The notes under the pieces: model-generated
Told to the model about the DNA's origin: nothing
Database searches by the model: none
Seen by the model: the letters and a program-made list of their open reading frames with translations, nothing else
NCBI GenBank assembly: GCA_024404065.1
Contig: JAKSQR010000049.1
Span: 1 to 9,672 of the forward strand
Direction of reading: 5' to 3'
DNA length: 9,672 bases
DNA from: Clostridia bacterium
GTDB lineage: Bacteria > Bacillota > Clostridia > Oscillospirales > Acutalibacteraceae
Position numbers and translations under genes: made by a program
Shown: positions 1 to 6,198 of the stretch, piece by piece
Position numbering within the stretch: position 1 is the first letter of the stretch
Layout: each line of letters opens with the position of its first letter

Positions 1-1301
1 TCTTTACCCTCGTTAAGCAGCTTGCCCTTGTATGATATGATAACCTTTGGCTTTACCTCACCGCCTGTATATACCTGGTCCTGAATTGGGGTAATATTTG
101 CCTCACCTATACTGCGGGCAATAATTGCAAAGTTAATATTGCAAGCGAAGGTTTTATACTTATCAAGGCCTGTTATTTTGGCTGTTGCTGTGCCTACATT
201 TAAGTTATCAGAGTATGTTACCTTGTAATCAAAGCCCTTTACAAGCTCTTTTCCGTTGACGGATACATTAAAATCGGGCTTTATTAAAGTGCCTGTGTAG
301 GTTTGGTTTGGGATTGGGTCAACCTGAAATGTGGTTACAGGTATGCCATTTTGCTGGGCATACTGGTAGGCATAAGAGCCCGTTGTGCAGTAAAAAGTAA
401 GCTTGTTGCAATCGTCAAATGCGTTCTCAGCAATACTTTTTACACTATCTGCAATTATTGCGGTTTGCAGGTTATCACAATCAGCAAATGAAAGCTCGTT
501 TACAGTGGTAACATTGCCGCCGATTGCAACAGTTTCAAGGGAGTCGCAATCTGTAAAGCTGCCATAGCTGATGGATTTAAGATTTGAGTTGCCATCATCC
601 TTTGATGCGCCTAAAACAGCTATAGTTACACCGCTGTTTCTGAAGCTGTCGCTAAGTAATTTTTCTGTATCATCAAAGTTAAAAATACCAAGGGATACAC
701 AGCCTTCAAAGGCTTCACTACCTATATATTTTTTATCTACATCCCACTCAAAGCTTGAAAGCGAAACACAGTCCTTGAACATTCCACTGCCAAGAAAGTT
801 TACAAGAGAGGACATTTTTAATTTTTTGAGGCTGTTACAGCTTGTGAAAACATTATTGCCAACCTCTGTAACAGTATCTGGTATTTCAATATTATTAAGC
901 ATTGTACAAAAGCTGAATGCTCTGTCACCAATAAGCTCAAGATTATTTGGCAAGTCAAGACTAATCAGATTCTGGCAGTTATAAAAGGCGTCATCACATA
1001 TTTTTTTGATTGTGTTGGGTAGTTTGATACTTGTTAAAGGCGAATCCTTAAAAGCGCCCTCACAAATAGTGGTAACAGGCTTGCCCTTTATGGTTTCTGG
1101 CAGTGTTATTTCACTGTCACTACCAATATATTCTGTTATTAAAATAGATGAAGAGGTTTCTTCGTATTTCCAATTTTTATCCACAGAGCCTAATACATCA
1201 GCAAGCTGAGCATAAGTGGAAACTCCGTTTGCTGAGATTATTCCGAACAAAAATATAACTGTAAATGCAAAACACATTATCTTTTTCATTTTGCTTTTCA
1301 A
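1..1301 (-). CDS. Secreted BspA-like leucine-rich-repeat surface protein, C-terminus beyond the window
   Basis: The reading frame is open from a TTG at 1301 to the left edge, giving 433 visible residues. The TTG has AGGAGG 7 nt upstream and overlaps the TGA of the preceding gene as TTGA, so I prefer it to the ATG four codons later. Residues 1-31 form a signal peptide: Lys-rich start, hydrophobic core about 9-23, likely cleavage after Tyr-Ala near 31. Residues about 75-305 hold roughly nine LRR_5 (BspA/TpLRR-type) units of 22-24 residues, with recurring patterns such as 'AFxxCxxL' and 'IxLPxxIxxI'. Residues about 326-396 and 403-433 are two copies of a Gram-positive surface repeat ('YTG..IKP', 'GFDYKVTY', 'NVGTATAKITG'), the second cut by the window. 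The family is exported and often mediates adhesion; ligand and cell-wall anchor are not visible. As third gene of a sigma-factor operon, it is probably the unit's output or partner. Confidence 0.87.
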   Translation of the reverse strand, partial: MKSKMKKIMCFAFTVIFLFGIISANGVSTYAQLADVLGSVDKNWKYEETSSSILITEYIGSDSEITLPETIKGKPVTTICEGAFKDSPLTSIKLPNTIKKICDDAFYNCQNLISLDLPNNLELIGDRAFSFCTMLNNIEIPDTVTEVGNNVFTSCNSLKKLKMSSLVNFLGSGMFKDCVSLSSFEWDVDKKYIGSEAFEGCVSLGIFNFDDTEKLLSDSFRNSGVTIAVLGASKDDGNSNLKSISYGSFTDCDSLETVAIGGNVTTVNELSFADCDNLQTAIIADSVKSIAENAFDDCNKLTFYCTTGSYAYQYAQQNGIPVTTFQVDPIPNQTYTGTLIKPDFNVSVNGKELVKGFDYKVTYSDNLNVGTATAKITGLDKYKTFACNINFAIIARSIGEANITPIQDQVYTGGEVKPKVIISYKGKLLNEGK

Positions 1302-2236
1302 GATACCACCTCCTCAAGGATAAATGCACAGTTGCAGCCTTCATATTCTATATTAACCTGTGCTTTTTCTTTGAATATTTGCCTGTTTTTCTCTATGGTA
1401 ACGATATATTCATCAGGTGTAAGCTCTTTCTCATTCCCTGTGCTGTAAACGGCAAACACACGCATTTGTGAAAGCTCAGGCTCACCGTGATAGGTAAAGT
1501 CATAGCCTTCAGGGAAGGTGGCATAAATTGAATTAAGAATAGGAGTAGACTTGGAATTAAGCACTCTGATTTTAAAGCTTTTACTAAAGCCCACAGCAGA
1601 AACTGTTACACTTTGCTCACAGGCTTTTTCCGAAAAATTCTCGGGTACTTTTACGCTGTAATTATCAATCTCTTTTTTGCCCTTTGTTGTGATTACATAA
1701 ACCTTAAGACCCTCTGTGCTGAAATCTTCGCCAACGTAGTAATCAGTTTTGAAGCTTTCATCAAACTCAAGCCCTATGCCATTTATGATTTCCTGTGCCT
1801 GAGTGGTTTCATCAGTTTCTAAAGTAGGCTCAGGCTGTGTATACGAAATGGTATTATGATTAAAGATTTTTCTGAAACGCTCAGCAGTTGCTTTTACAAT
1901 TTTAGAGTTATGATTATTTGCAGTAATAAATACGCCTGCAATTATTACTGCTACTGCAGCACAGGCTGCTAAAGCCTTAAAGAAAACGGATGCCTTTGAT
2001 GATGTTCTAGTTACACTGCCACTCTCAGAGATAACAGAAACAAACTCGGATGTACCATTTTTACGAATATCGTTTATTGCAGCTGCATACTCGTCAATCA
2101 GGTCAAAATCCGCTTCGTCATTCTTTTCAAGCTCTGCATCTATAAGACTGTTGAGATACGCACAAAGCTTTTCTTCAAAATCCTGTGAGAAATCTTCGCT
2201 TAAAAGAACAGATTTATCTACTGTTATTTTATTCAC
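1298..2236 (-). CDS. Single-pass membrane protein with extracellular Ig-like domains; candidate anti-sigma factor or sensor
   Basis: The chosen start is GTG at 2236, giving 312 residues, because AAAGGAGG lies 8 nt upstream. The in-frame ATG at 2257 would add seven residues that consist of this ribosome binding site and has no good site of its own. Residues 1-83 are polar and acidic with no signal peptide, consistent with a cytoplasmic domain. Residues about 84-105 are one transmembrane helix (Ala/Val/Ile-rich). Residues about 106-150 are a Thr/Glu-rich linker. Residues about 153-227 resemble a bacterial Ig-like (Big_3-type) fold ('YYVGEDFSTEGLKVYV'), and about 233-308 a second, weaker copy ('MRVFAVYSTGNEKEL'). 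It starts 8 nt inside the ECF sigma gene, the usual place for an anti-sigma factor, and the topology fits one that binds sigma inside and senses outside. The zinc motif of ZAS-type anti-sigma factors (HxxxCxxC) is absent, so the function is inferred from position and topology. Confidence 0.75.
   Translation of the reverse strand: MNKITVDKSVLLSEDFSQDFEEKLCAYLNSLIDAELEKNDEADFDLIDEYAAAINDIRKNGTSEFVSVISESGSVTRTSSKASVFFKALAACAAVAVIIAGVFITANNHNSKIVKATAERFRKIFNHNTISYTQPEPTLETDETTQAQEIINGIGLEFDESFKTDYYVGEDFSTEGLKVYVITTKGKKEIDNYSVKVPENFSEKACEQSVTVSAVGFSKSFKIRVLNSKSTPILNSIYATFPEGYDFTYHGEPELSQMRVFAVYSTGNEKELTPDEYIVTIEKNRQIFKEKAQVNIEYEGCNCAFILEEVVS
1306..1314 (-). promoter_or_regulatory. Ribosome binding site of the LRR gene, inside the upstream coding sequence
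   Basis: AGGAGGTGG reads on the minus strand from 1314 to 1306, 7 nt before the TTG at 1301. The same bases encode Glu-Glu-Val-Val near the C-terminus of the upstream membrane protein. This strong Shine-Dalgarno decides the TTG start and suggests translational coupling of the two genes. Confidence 0.8.
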
Positions 2237-2768
2237 TGCATCCGCCTCCTTTCTCATAAACTAATCGTTTAACTTTATCCCTTAATCTCAACAGCCTCAT
2301 TGAGACCGCTGTGGGGGAAATATTATATAGCTTTGCTATATCATCAACGCTGATTTTACGGCAATACCTAAGGTCATACAGCTCTTTTTCTTTTTCGTTC
2401 AGAGTTTTAATAAGCTCCTCTGCAAGCAAATCATAATCTGTTTCATCAACTGCCTTCAGATAATCATCTTCAAAAGCGGTTGAAATATTCTCTGCATATT
2501 CAAGGGGAACGGTGTGTATAGCTGATTTTGCATTTGCAACCTTTCTCTGCTTTACAAAGTTTTCTGCAGTTCTGTAAAGAAACGCTCTTGGGTTTTCTAT
2601 TATTTCACCGTCAGAAAGCTTGCACTGTAAAACAACAAAGGCATCCTGAACACAATCATCGGCATCCTGCCTTTCGCCATTCAGCCTGGCGAGACAGTAA
2701 TCCAAAAGCTTGTATCTGTAATTTTCAAAGCATTCTTTTATAAGCTCATTCGCAGCCTGCTTTTCCAT
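2229..2768 (-). CDS. ECF-type RNA polymerase sigma factor (sigma-70 family)
   Basis: The 179-residue protein has the normal ECF layout: sigma region 2 at about 13-77 and region 4 at about 118-171. Region 2 includes the core-binding and -10 recognition segment ('DADDCVQDAFVVL', 'NPRAFLYRTAENFVKQR'). Region 4 carries a helix-turn-helix at about 139-165 ('SVDDIAKLYNISPTAVSMRLLRLR') for -35 recognition. Length is typical for ECF factors. The ATG has AGGAGG 6 nt upstream, so the start is secure. It would direct RNA polymerase to a small regulon, likely including its own operon, and be held inactive by a partner, for which the overlapping downstream membrane protein is the candidate. The ECF subgroup cannot be assigned by eye. 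The Gly-rich C-terminal tail is shaped by the next gene's ribosome binding site. Confidence 0.9.
   Translation of the reverse strand: MEKQAANELIKECFENYRYKLLDYCLARLNGERQDADDCVQDAFVVLQCKLSDGEIIENPRAFLYRTAENFVKQRKVANAKSAIHTVPLEYAENISTAFEDDYLKAVDETDYDLLAEELIKTLNEKEKELYDLRYCRKISVDDIAKLYNISPTAVSMRLLRLRDKVKRLVYEKGGGCSE
2245..2250 (-). promoter_or_regulatory. Ribosome binding site deciding the GTG start of the membrane protein
   Basis: AGGAGG (within AAAGGAGG) reads on the minus strand 8 nt before the GTG at 2236. It lies in the last codons of the sigma-factor gene, where it encodes part of Lys-Gly-Gly-Gly. The GTG overlaps the sigma TAA stop (2231-2229) by 8 nt, so terminating ribosomes can re-initiate there. 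Confidence 0.75.
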
Positions 2769-2847
2769 CTTCCCCCTCCTTTCTGAAATATGCTCTCATT
2801 ATGTAGTCAACAAAAATCCGAAATCTAACGAAATTTTTCTTTTTCAT

Positions 2848-2856
2848 ATTATAACA
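2848..2856 (-). promoter_or_regulatory. Candidate extended -10 promoter for the sigma-factor operon
   Basis: On the minus strand TGTTATAAT reads from 2856 to 2848, a consensus extended -10 (TGn plus TATAAT). No good -35 lies 16-18 nt upstream (the sequence there is TACCAA-like), which extended -10 promoters tolerate. It would give a leader of about 70 nt before the ATG at 2768. No clear ECF-type (AAC / CGT) promoter was seen, so self-activation is unproven. Confidence 0.45.
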
Positions 2857-2911
2857 TAAATAAACAACAATTGGTATTTTCTATATTCAGATTAAATCTT
2901 TGATTGATGAG

Positions 2912-2944
2912 CAAAAAAACAGGCGGCTACATAAAGCAGCCGCC
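2912..2944 (-). terminator. Intrinsic terminator downstream of pepD
   Basis: On the minus strand a perfect 7-bp GC-rich stem, GGCGGCT pairing with AGCCGCC (2938-2944 with 2922-2928), encloses a 9-nt loop and is followed by TG and seven T (2919-2913). It sits about 30 nt past the pepD stop and insulates the sigma-factor operon from pepD transcription. There is no T-run on the plus side, so it is one-directional. Confidence 0.9.
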
Positions 2945-2975
2945 GTATAGTATAAAAGATTATTTTTCAGTTTAA

Positions 2976-4403
2976 TTATAGCACCTCAAGTGTTTTTACC
3001 ACAAAATCATATATGCGTTTTGTGGAGGGGATGGAAAGCTTTTCGTTTGGTGTGTGGATATCCTGCATATCAGGTCCGATTGATACGCAATCCAGCCCAT
3101 CTATTTTGCCTGCTAATATGCCACATTCAAGGCCTGCGTGTATGGCGGTAACCTCTAAATCCTTTCCAAAAAGCTCTTTATAAGCCTCCGTCATTTTATC
3201 CCTTAAGGGTGATTCTTTCTTATACTCCCATGCAGAGTAATCTCCCCCTGTTTCTACGGCGGCGCCCTGCTTTGCTGCCATCTGCTCAAGGGTGGTTATA
3301 AGCTCATATTTTTCCTCATTCACACTGCTTCTTACCGAATAGCCAATGTGAATTTTATTGCCCTCTGTTTCGGCTATGCCGGGGTTAAGTGAGGTCTGCA
3401 CAAGGCCCTCAATTTCGTCACTCATTCTGATAACACCGTAGGGCATTGAAGCCATAAAGGATATAAGCTTTGTGCTTGAAGCTAAATCAAAACAGCTTTG
3501 TGCGGTGGTGTTTTTTACCTCAAGAGTAATATCGGGGTCACTGAGCATATAAATTGCCTTGATGGTGCTTATGAAGCTGTCCGCCCTCTCCTGCGAAAAG
3601 GATTCGGCACAGATAACTGCGCTGCACTCACGGGTAATGGCGTTACTCATTTTTCCGCCTTTAAGCTCACTTACATAGATGGGGCTGTCCTGAGAAAGCT
3701 CCCTTAAAAGCATACCCATAAGGCAGGTTGCGTTGGCGTAGCCCTTGTGTATTTCTGCACCTGAGTGTCCGCCGTGAAGTCCTGTAATTTTAAGCTCATA
3801 AGCGGGCAGATTATTCTGCTGCTCTGTCATATCAAAATATATATCTGCTTTACAGCCCCCTGCACAGCTTACCCATAAAACAGACTCGGATTCCGAATCA
3901 AGATTTATAAGCTTTTTGCCCTTTAAGGATGATGTATCAAGACCGGTTGCACCCAGCATACCGATTTCCTCATCTACGGTGAATACCACCTCAAGGGGAG
4001 GATGTGAAAGGCTGCTGTTATCAAGTATTGCAAGGCAGATTGCTACGGCAATGCCGTCATCACCGCCGAGAGTTGTGCCCTCAGCAGATATAAACTCGCC
4101 GTCTGTTTTAAGCCTTAAGCCTTCCTTTTCAAAGCAGATGTCACAATCGGGATTTTTCTCCCACACCATATCAAGATGACCCTGCAGTATAACGGGCTCT
4201 TCATTTTCCCTGCCCTCGCTGCCATCTTTGAAAATAATAACATTATTCAGCTCATCCTGAATGTATTTAAGTCCGTGCTCCTTTGCAAAGGTGACACAGT
4301 AGTTGCTTATTCTGTCTGTGTTGCCTGAGCCTCTTGGCACTGCGGAAATCTGCTCAAAATATTCAAAAACCTTTTTTGGCTCAAGGCCTGATAAAACTCC
4401 CAT
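2976..4403 (-). CDS. pepD: Aminoacyl-histidine dipeptidase (M20-family metallopeptidase)
   Basis: The 475-residue protein matches the usual PepD/Xaa-His dipeptidase length and hydrolyses dipeptides such as carnosine-type Xaa-His in the cytoplasm, using a dinuclear metal site. The M20 metal ligands are visible: H76-x-D78 in 'LQGHLDMV', an Asp in 'GGDDG' (115/116), the catalytic Glu pair E145-E146 in 'TVDEEIGMLGA', D169 in 'INLDSES', and H450 near the C-terminus. The lid/dimerisation part begins around 'GLHGGHSGAEIH' (208-219), and 'HAGLECGIL' (422-430) is typical of the family. No signal peptide. I place the start at ATG 4403, with AGAGGT 6 nt upstream, rather than the in-frame GTG at 4427, which lies inside a terminator hairpin and lacks a ribosome binding site. 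Its role is peptide nitrogen recycling, unrelated in pathway to its rhamnose neighbours. Confidence 0.92.
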   Translation of the reverse strand: MGVLSGLEPKKVFEYFEQISAVPRGSGNTDRISNYCVTFAKEHGLKYIQDELNNVIIFKDGSEGRENEEPVILQGHLDMVWEKNPDCDICFEKEGLRLKTDGEFISAEGTTLGGDDGIAVAICLAILDNSSLSHPPLEVVFTVDEEIGMLGATGLDTSSLKGKKLINLDSESESVLWVSCAGGCKADIYFDMTEQQNNLPAYELKITGLHGGHSGAEIHKGYANATCLMGMLLRELSQDSPIYVSELKGGKMSNAITRECSAVICAESFSQERADSFISTIKAIYMLSDPDITLEVKNTTAQSCFDLASSTKLISFMASMPYGVIRMSDEIEGLVQTSLNPGIAETEGNKIHIGYSVRSSVNEEKYELITTLEQMAAKQGAAVETGGDYSAWEYKKESPLRDKMTEAYKELFGKDLEVTAIHAGLECGILAGKIDGLDCVSIGPDMQDIHTPNEKLSIPSTKRIYDFVVKTLEVL

Positions 4404-4415
4404 ATTTTTACCTCT

Positions 4416-4442
4416 AAAAAATCCCACCCTTACGGATGGGAT
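4416..4442 (-). terminator. Intrinsic terminator after rfbC, abutting the pepD ribosome binding site
   Basis: On the minus strand a stem of up to 9 bp (4442-4434 with 4429-4421, one G-U pair; core CCCATCC with GGGTGGG) closes a GTAA tetraloop. Its end merges into six T (4421-4416). It begins 4 nt past the rfbC stop. The T-run ends exactly where the pepD Shine-Dalgarno (AGAGGT, 4415-4410) begins, so it may also regulate read-through into pepD. Confidence 0.82.
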
Positions 4443-4446
4443 ATAC

Positions 4447-4998
4447 TTAATAAGTGAAATCTACATCGCTGTCTTTGTAAAGCGGTGCATTTTTATCCTT
4501 CTCAGAAAGGATGGGGTCAGTAACGCCCCAATCAACGCCTAATTCGGGGTCATCAAAGCGGACGCTTCTGTCATCGGCAGGTGAATAAAAATCGTCTACC
4601 TTGTAGGAAAGCTCAACATCCTCTGTAAGTGTTACGAAGCCGTGAAGGCAGCCCTTGGGGATGTAAAGCATACACTTGTTTTCTTCGGTCAGCTTTACCG
4701 CAACCTTCTTAAGATATGTGGGTGAGCCCTTGCGGATATCCACAGCCACATCAATAATCTCACCACGGGGGCAGGAAACAAGCTTTGCCTGTGAGTGGGG
4801 ATTCTTCTGGCAGTGAAGACCTCTGATAGTGCCTTTGACACTTGAATATGAGCGGTTATCCTGCACAAAGACGGTATCTATGCCTGCCTCTTTGAATTTC
4901 TCAAATGAGTAGCTCTCATAAAACCAGCCACGGTTATCGCCGAAAACCTGAGGCTCTATAAGATATACGCCTTCAATTTCAGTCCTGGTTATTTTCAT
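4447..4998 (-). CDS. rfbC: dTDP-4-dehydrorhamnose 3,5-epimerase
   Basis: The 183-residue length is normal for RmlC/RfbC, a cupin-fold cytoplasmic enzyme that epimerises C3 and C5 of dTDP-4-keto-6-deoxyglucose, the third step to dTDP-L-rhamnose. Family signatures are present: 'GDNRGWFYESY' (20-30), 'GTIRGLHCQ' (56-64) with the catalytic His at 62, Lys72 in the sugar-binding strand, 'DVAVDIRKGSPTY' (83-95), 'YIPKGCLHGF' (112-121), and Tyr132/Tyr138 around 'YSPADD'. The ATG at 4998 lies 20 nt inside the end of rfbA, with GAGG 9 nt upstream, so the two genes are co-transcribed and probably translationally coupled. The two partners needed to finish the pathway, rfbB (dehydratase) and rfbD (reductase), are absent here and must be elsewhere. 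Confidence 0.94.
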   Translation of the reverse strand: MKITRTEIEGVYLIEPQVFGDNRGWFYESYSFEKFKEAGIDTVFVQDNRSYSSVKGTIRGLHCQKNPHSQAKLVSCPRGEIIDVAVDIRKGSPTYLKKVAVKLTEENKCMLYIPKGCLHGFVTLTEDVELSYKVDDFYSPADDRSVRFDDPELGVDWGVTDPILSEKDKNAPLYKDSDVDFTY

Positions 4999-5932
4999 TC
5001 ATTAACGCCTCACCTTCAGAGCCCCAGCAGGGTTTCTCACCGGGTCTGTCTGATGAATAAAGTATTTTACCTTCTGCAACGGAGAGAAGGTGCTGACCAT
5101 AAGAGGATTTGCCATACTTTTTGGCGGACTCAATGAGCTCTTCCCTTGTAATCCAGTTATTATTATACGCAATCTCCTCAGGGGCGGAAATCTGAATGCC
5201 CTGAAGCCTTTCAATGGTGCGGATAAAGTTGGACGCATCAAGAAGATTATCTACTGTACCTGTATCAAGCCATGCGTAGCCTCTGCCTAAAAGCTTGATA
5301 TCAAGCTCCTCATTATCAAGGTAAATCTGATTGATATCGGAAATCTCAAGCTCACCTCTTGCAGAGGGCTTAAGGGATTTTGCATACTCAACTACCTTAT
5401 TATCGTAGAAATAAAGGCCTGTAACAGCATAGTTTGACTTAGGCTCTTTTGGCTTCTCTACTATTGAAACAGGCTTGTTATTCTCATCAAATTCCACTAC
5501 GCCGAAAGCCTGAGGATTCTCAACATAGTAGCCGAAAATTGTAGCTCTGCCTTCGTTTTTAGCAGCCTGACGCAGAAGATGGCCAAGACCGCTGCCGTAG
5601 AAGATATTATCACCAAGCACCATAGCAACGCTGTCGTCACCGATGAAATTCTCAGCAATGATAAATGCCTGTGCAAGACCATCGGGGCTTTCCTGAACAG
5701 CGTAGCTTAAGTTAAGACCAAACTGATGGCCATCACCAAGAAGCTGTGAAAACTTGGGAGTATCTGTTGGAGTGGAAATAATAAGTATATCTCTGATACC
5801 TGCCAGCATAAGAGTTGACAGGGGGTAATATATCATAGGCTTATCGTAAACCGGTAAAAGCTGCTTACTTGTAACAAGGGTTAAGGGGTAAAGTCTGGTG
5901 CCTGAACCGCCTGCTAAAATAATACCTTTCAA
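4979..5932 (-). CDS. rfbA: Glucose-1-phosphate thymidylyltransferase
   Basis: RmlA/RfbA makes dTDP-glucose from dTTP and glucose-1-phosphate, the first step of dTDP-L-rhamnose synthesis, in the cytoplasm. The nucleotidyltransferase signature 'GGSGTRLYPLT' is at 8-18, 'VYDKPMIYYPLSTLMLAGI' at 28-46, metal-binding Asp in 'LGDNIFYG' (D108), 'VEKPKEPKSNYAVTGLYFYD' at 158-177, 'RGELEISDIN' at 192-201 and 'GYAWLDTGT' at 218-226. I chose TTG at 5932 (317 residues) because it gives the family-typical 'MKGIILAGG' start and has AGGAAG 7 nt upstream; ATG at 5950 would add six atypical residues and lies close to the predicted transcription start. RmlA proteins are usually near 290 residues; here about 27 residues rich in charge and Gly extend beyond the usual end, and rfbC starts within that tail. 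Confidence 0.93.
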   Translation of the reverse strand: MKGIILAGGSGTRLYPLTLVTSKQLLPVYDKPMIYYPLSTLMLAGIRDILIISTPTDTPKFSQLLGDGHQFGLNLSYAVQESPDGLAQAFIIAENFIGDDSVAMVLGDNIFYGSGLGHLLRQAAKNEGRATIFGYYVENPQAFGVVEFDENNKPVSIVEKPKEPKSNYAVTGLYFYDNKVVEYAKSLKPSARGELEISDINQIYLDNEELDIKLLGRGYAWLDTGTVDNLLDASNFIRTIERLQGIQISAPEEIAYNNNWITREELIESAKKYGKSSYGQHLLSVAEGKILYSSDRPGEKPCWGSEGEALMNENNQD

Positions 5933-5971
5933 ATGAACACTTCCTATCATCTGACTGAATTGTGTATTACT

Positions 5972-6000
5972 TTTATATCATTTTACTATGCCATTGTCAA
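5972..6000 (-). promoter_or_regulatory. Sigma-A promoter for rfbA-rfbC
   Basis: On the minus strand TTGACA (6000-5995), a 17-nt spacer and TATAAA (5977-5972) form a near-consensus promoter, with TGA just before the -10 giving an extended -10 as well. Transcription should start near 5965, leaving a leader of about 30 nt before the TTG start. It diverges from the pyrR promoter; the two -35 boxes are 51 nt apart. Confidence 0.88.
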
Positions 6001-6051
6001 CAAATCAGGGTATGTGTCACCTTTTTGTAACCTAAAATGTGTAATTTTTTC

Positions 6052-6080
6052 TTTACAAAAAAGCTCATAAAGAGTAAAAT
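6052..6080 (+). promoter_or_regulatory. Sigma-A promoter for pyrR-uraA
   Basis: TTTACA (6052-6057), a 17-nt spacer and TAAAAT (6075-6080) give a good sigma-A promoter. The expected start near 6087 places the PyrR binding loop at the very 5' end of the transcript, as in known pyr attenuators. Confidence 0.82.
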
Positions 6081-6091
6081 ATCAGGTGTAA

Positions 6092-6131
6092 AAAATCTTT
6101 AAGAGTGGTACCGTGATGCCCACAAGATTTT
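6092..6131 (+). ncRNA. PyrR binding loop (anti-antiterminator) of the pyr attenuator
   Basis: A perfect 8-bp lower stem pairs AAAATCTT (6092-6099) with AAGATTTT (6124-6131). After a purine-rich internal stretch, an upper stem (6105-6110 with 6117-6123, one bulged C) carries the hexaloop CCGTGA at 6111-6116. This matches the PyrR loop consensus CNGNGA, and the flanking U-G pair (6109/6118) and R-Y pair (6108/6119) also fit; only the loop-closing pair differs (A-U instead of C-G). In this family, PyrR bound with UMP stabilises the loop, which blocks the antiterminator and lets the downstream terminator form. Confidence 0.85.
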
Positions 6132-6159
6132 GCATAAAATATCTGATTGTTTTGTGCGG
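6119..6159 (+). promoter_or_regulatory. Antiterminator of the pyrR leader
   Basis: The 3' arm of the PyrR binding loop (CCCACAAGAT, about 6119-6128) can instead pair with 6149-6159 (GTTTTGTG plus GG after one bulged C), about 10 bp including two G-U pairs. This would open the PyrR loop and occupy the left arm of the terminator (6156-6163). The two structures are mutually exclusive, as the attenuation model requires. Pairing was found by eye and not folded by program. Confidence 0.65.
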
Positions 6160-6187
6160 TCTTGCATTGGGTAAGGCCGCTTTTTTT
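6156..6187 (+). terminator. Attenuator terminator before pyrR
   Basis: GCGGTCTT (6156-6163) pairs with AAGGCCGC (6173-6180) in an 8-bp stem with one G-U pair and a 9-nt loop, followed by seven T (6181-6187). It ends 11 nt before the pyrR ATG, so it decides whether the polymerase enters pyrR-uraA. Confidence 0.9.
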
Positions 6188-6198
6188 CAGGTGATTTT

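Noticed and set aside
571..1209. Plus-strand open frames of 137 and 67 codons
   Set aside because: They are antisense to the LRR gene, whose minus-strand frame has clear repeats, a signal peptide and a good ribosome binding site; the plus-strand products show no domain or plausible start site.
2769..2830. ECF-type autoregulated promoter upstream of the sigma gene, including a TTGACT box near 2807
   Set aside because: The best -10 partner is only 14 nt away and poor, and no AAC/CGT pair at ECF spacing was convincing; the extended -10 at 2848-2856 is better.
4403..4427. Eight-codon N-terminal extension of pepD from GTG 4427
   Set aside because: The GTG lies in the stem of the rfbC terminator, lacks a ribosome binding site, and the extra residues are not typical of PepD.
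5002..5682. Alternative-frame open frames inside rfbA on both strands
   Set aside because: They are out of frame with the strongly conserved rfbA product and have no recognisable content.
6007..6025. Possible operator between the divergent rfbA and pyrR promoters (GGTATGTGTCACC region)
   Set aside because: The arms match over only three or four bases, no better than chance.
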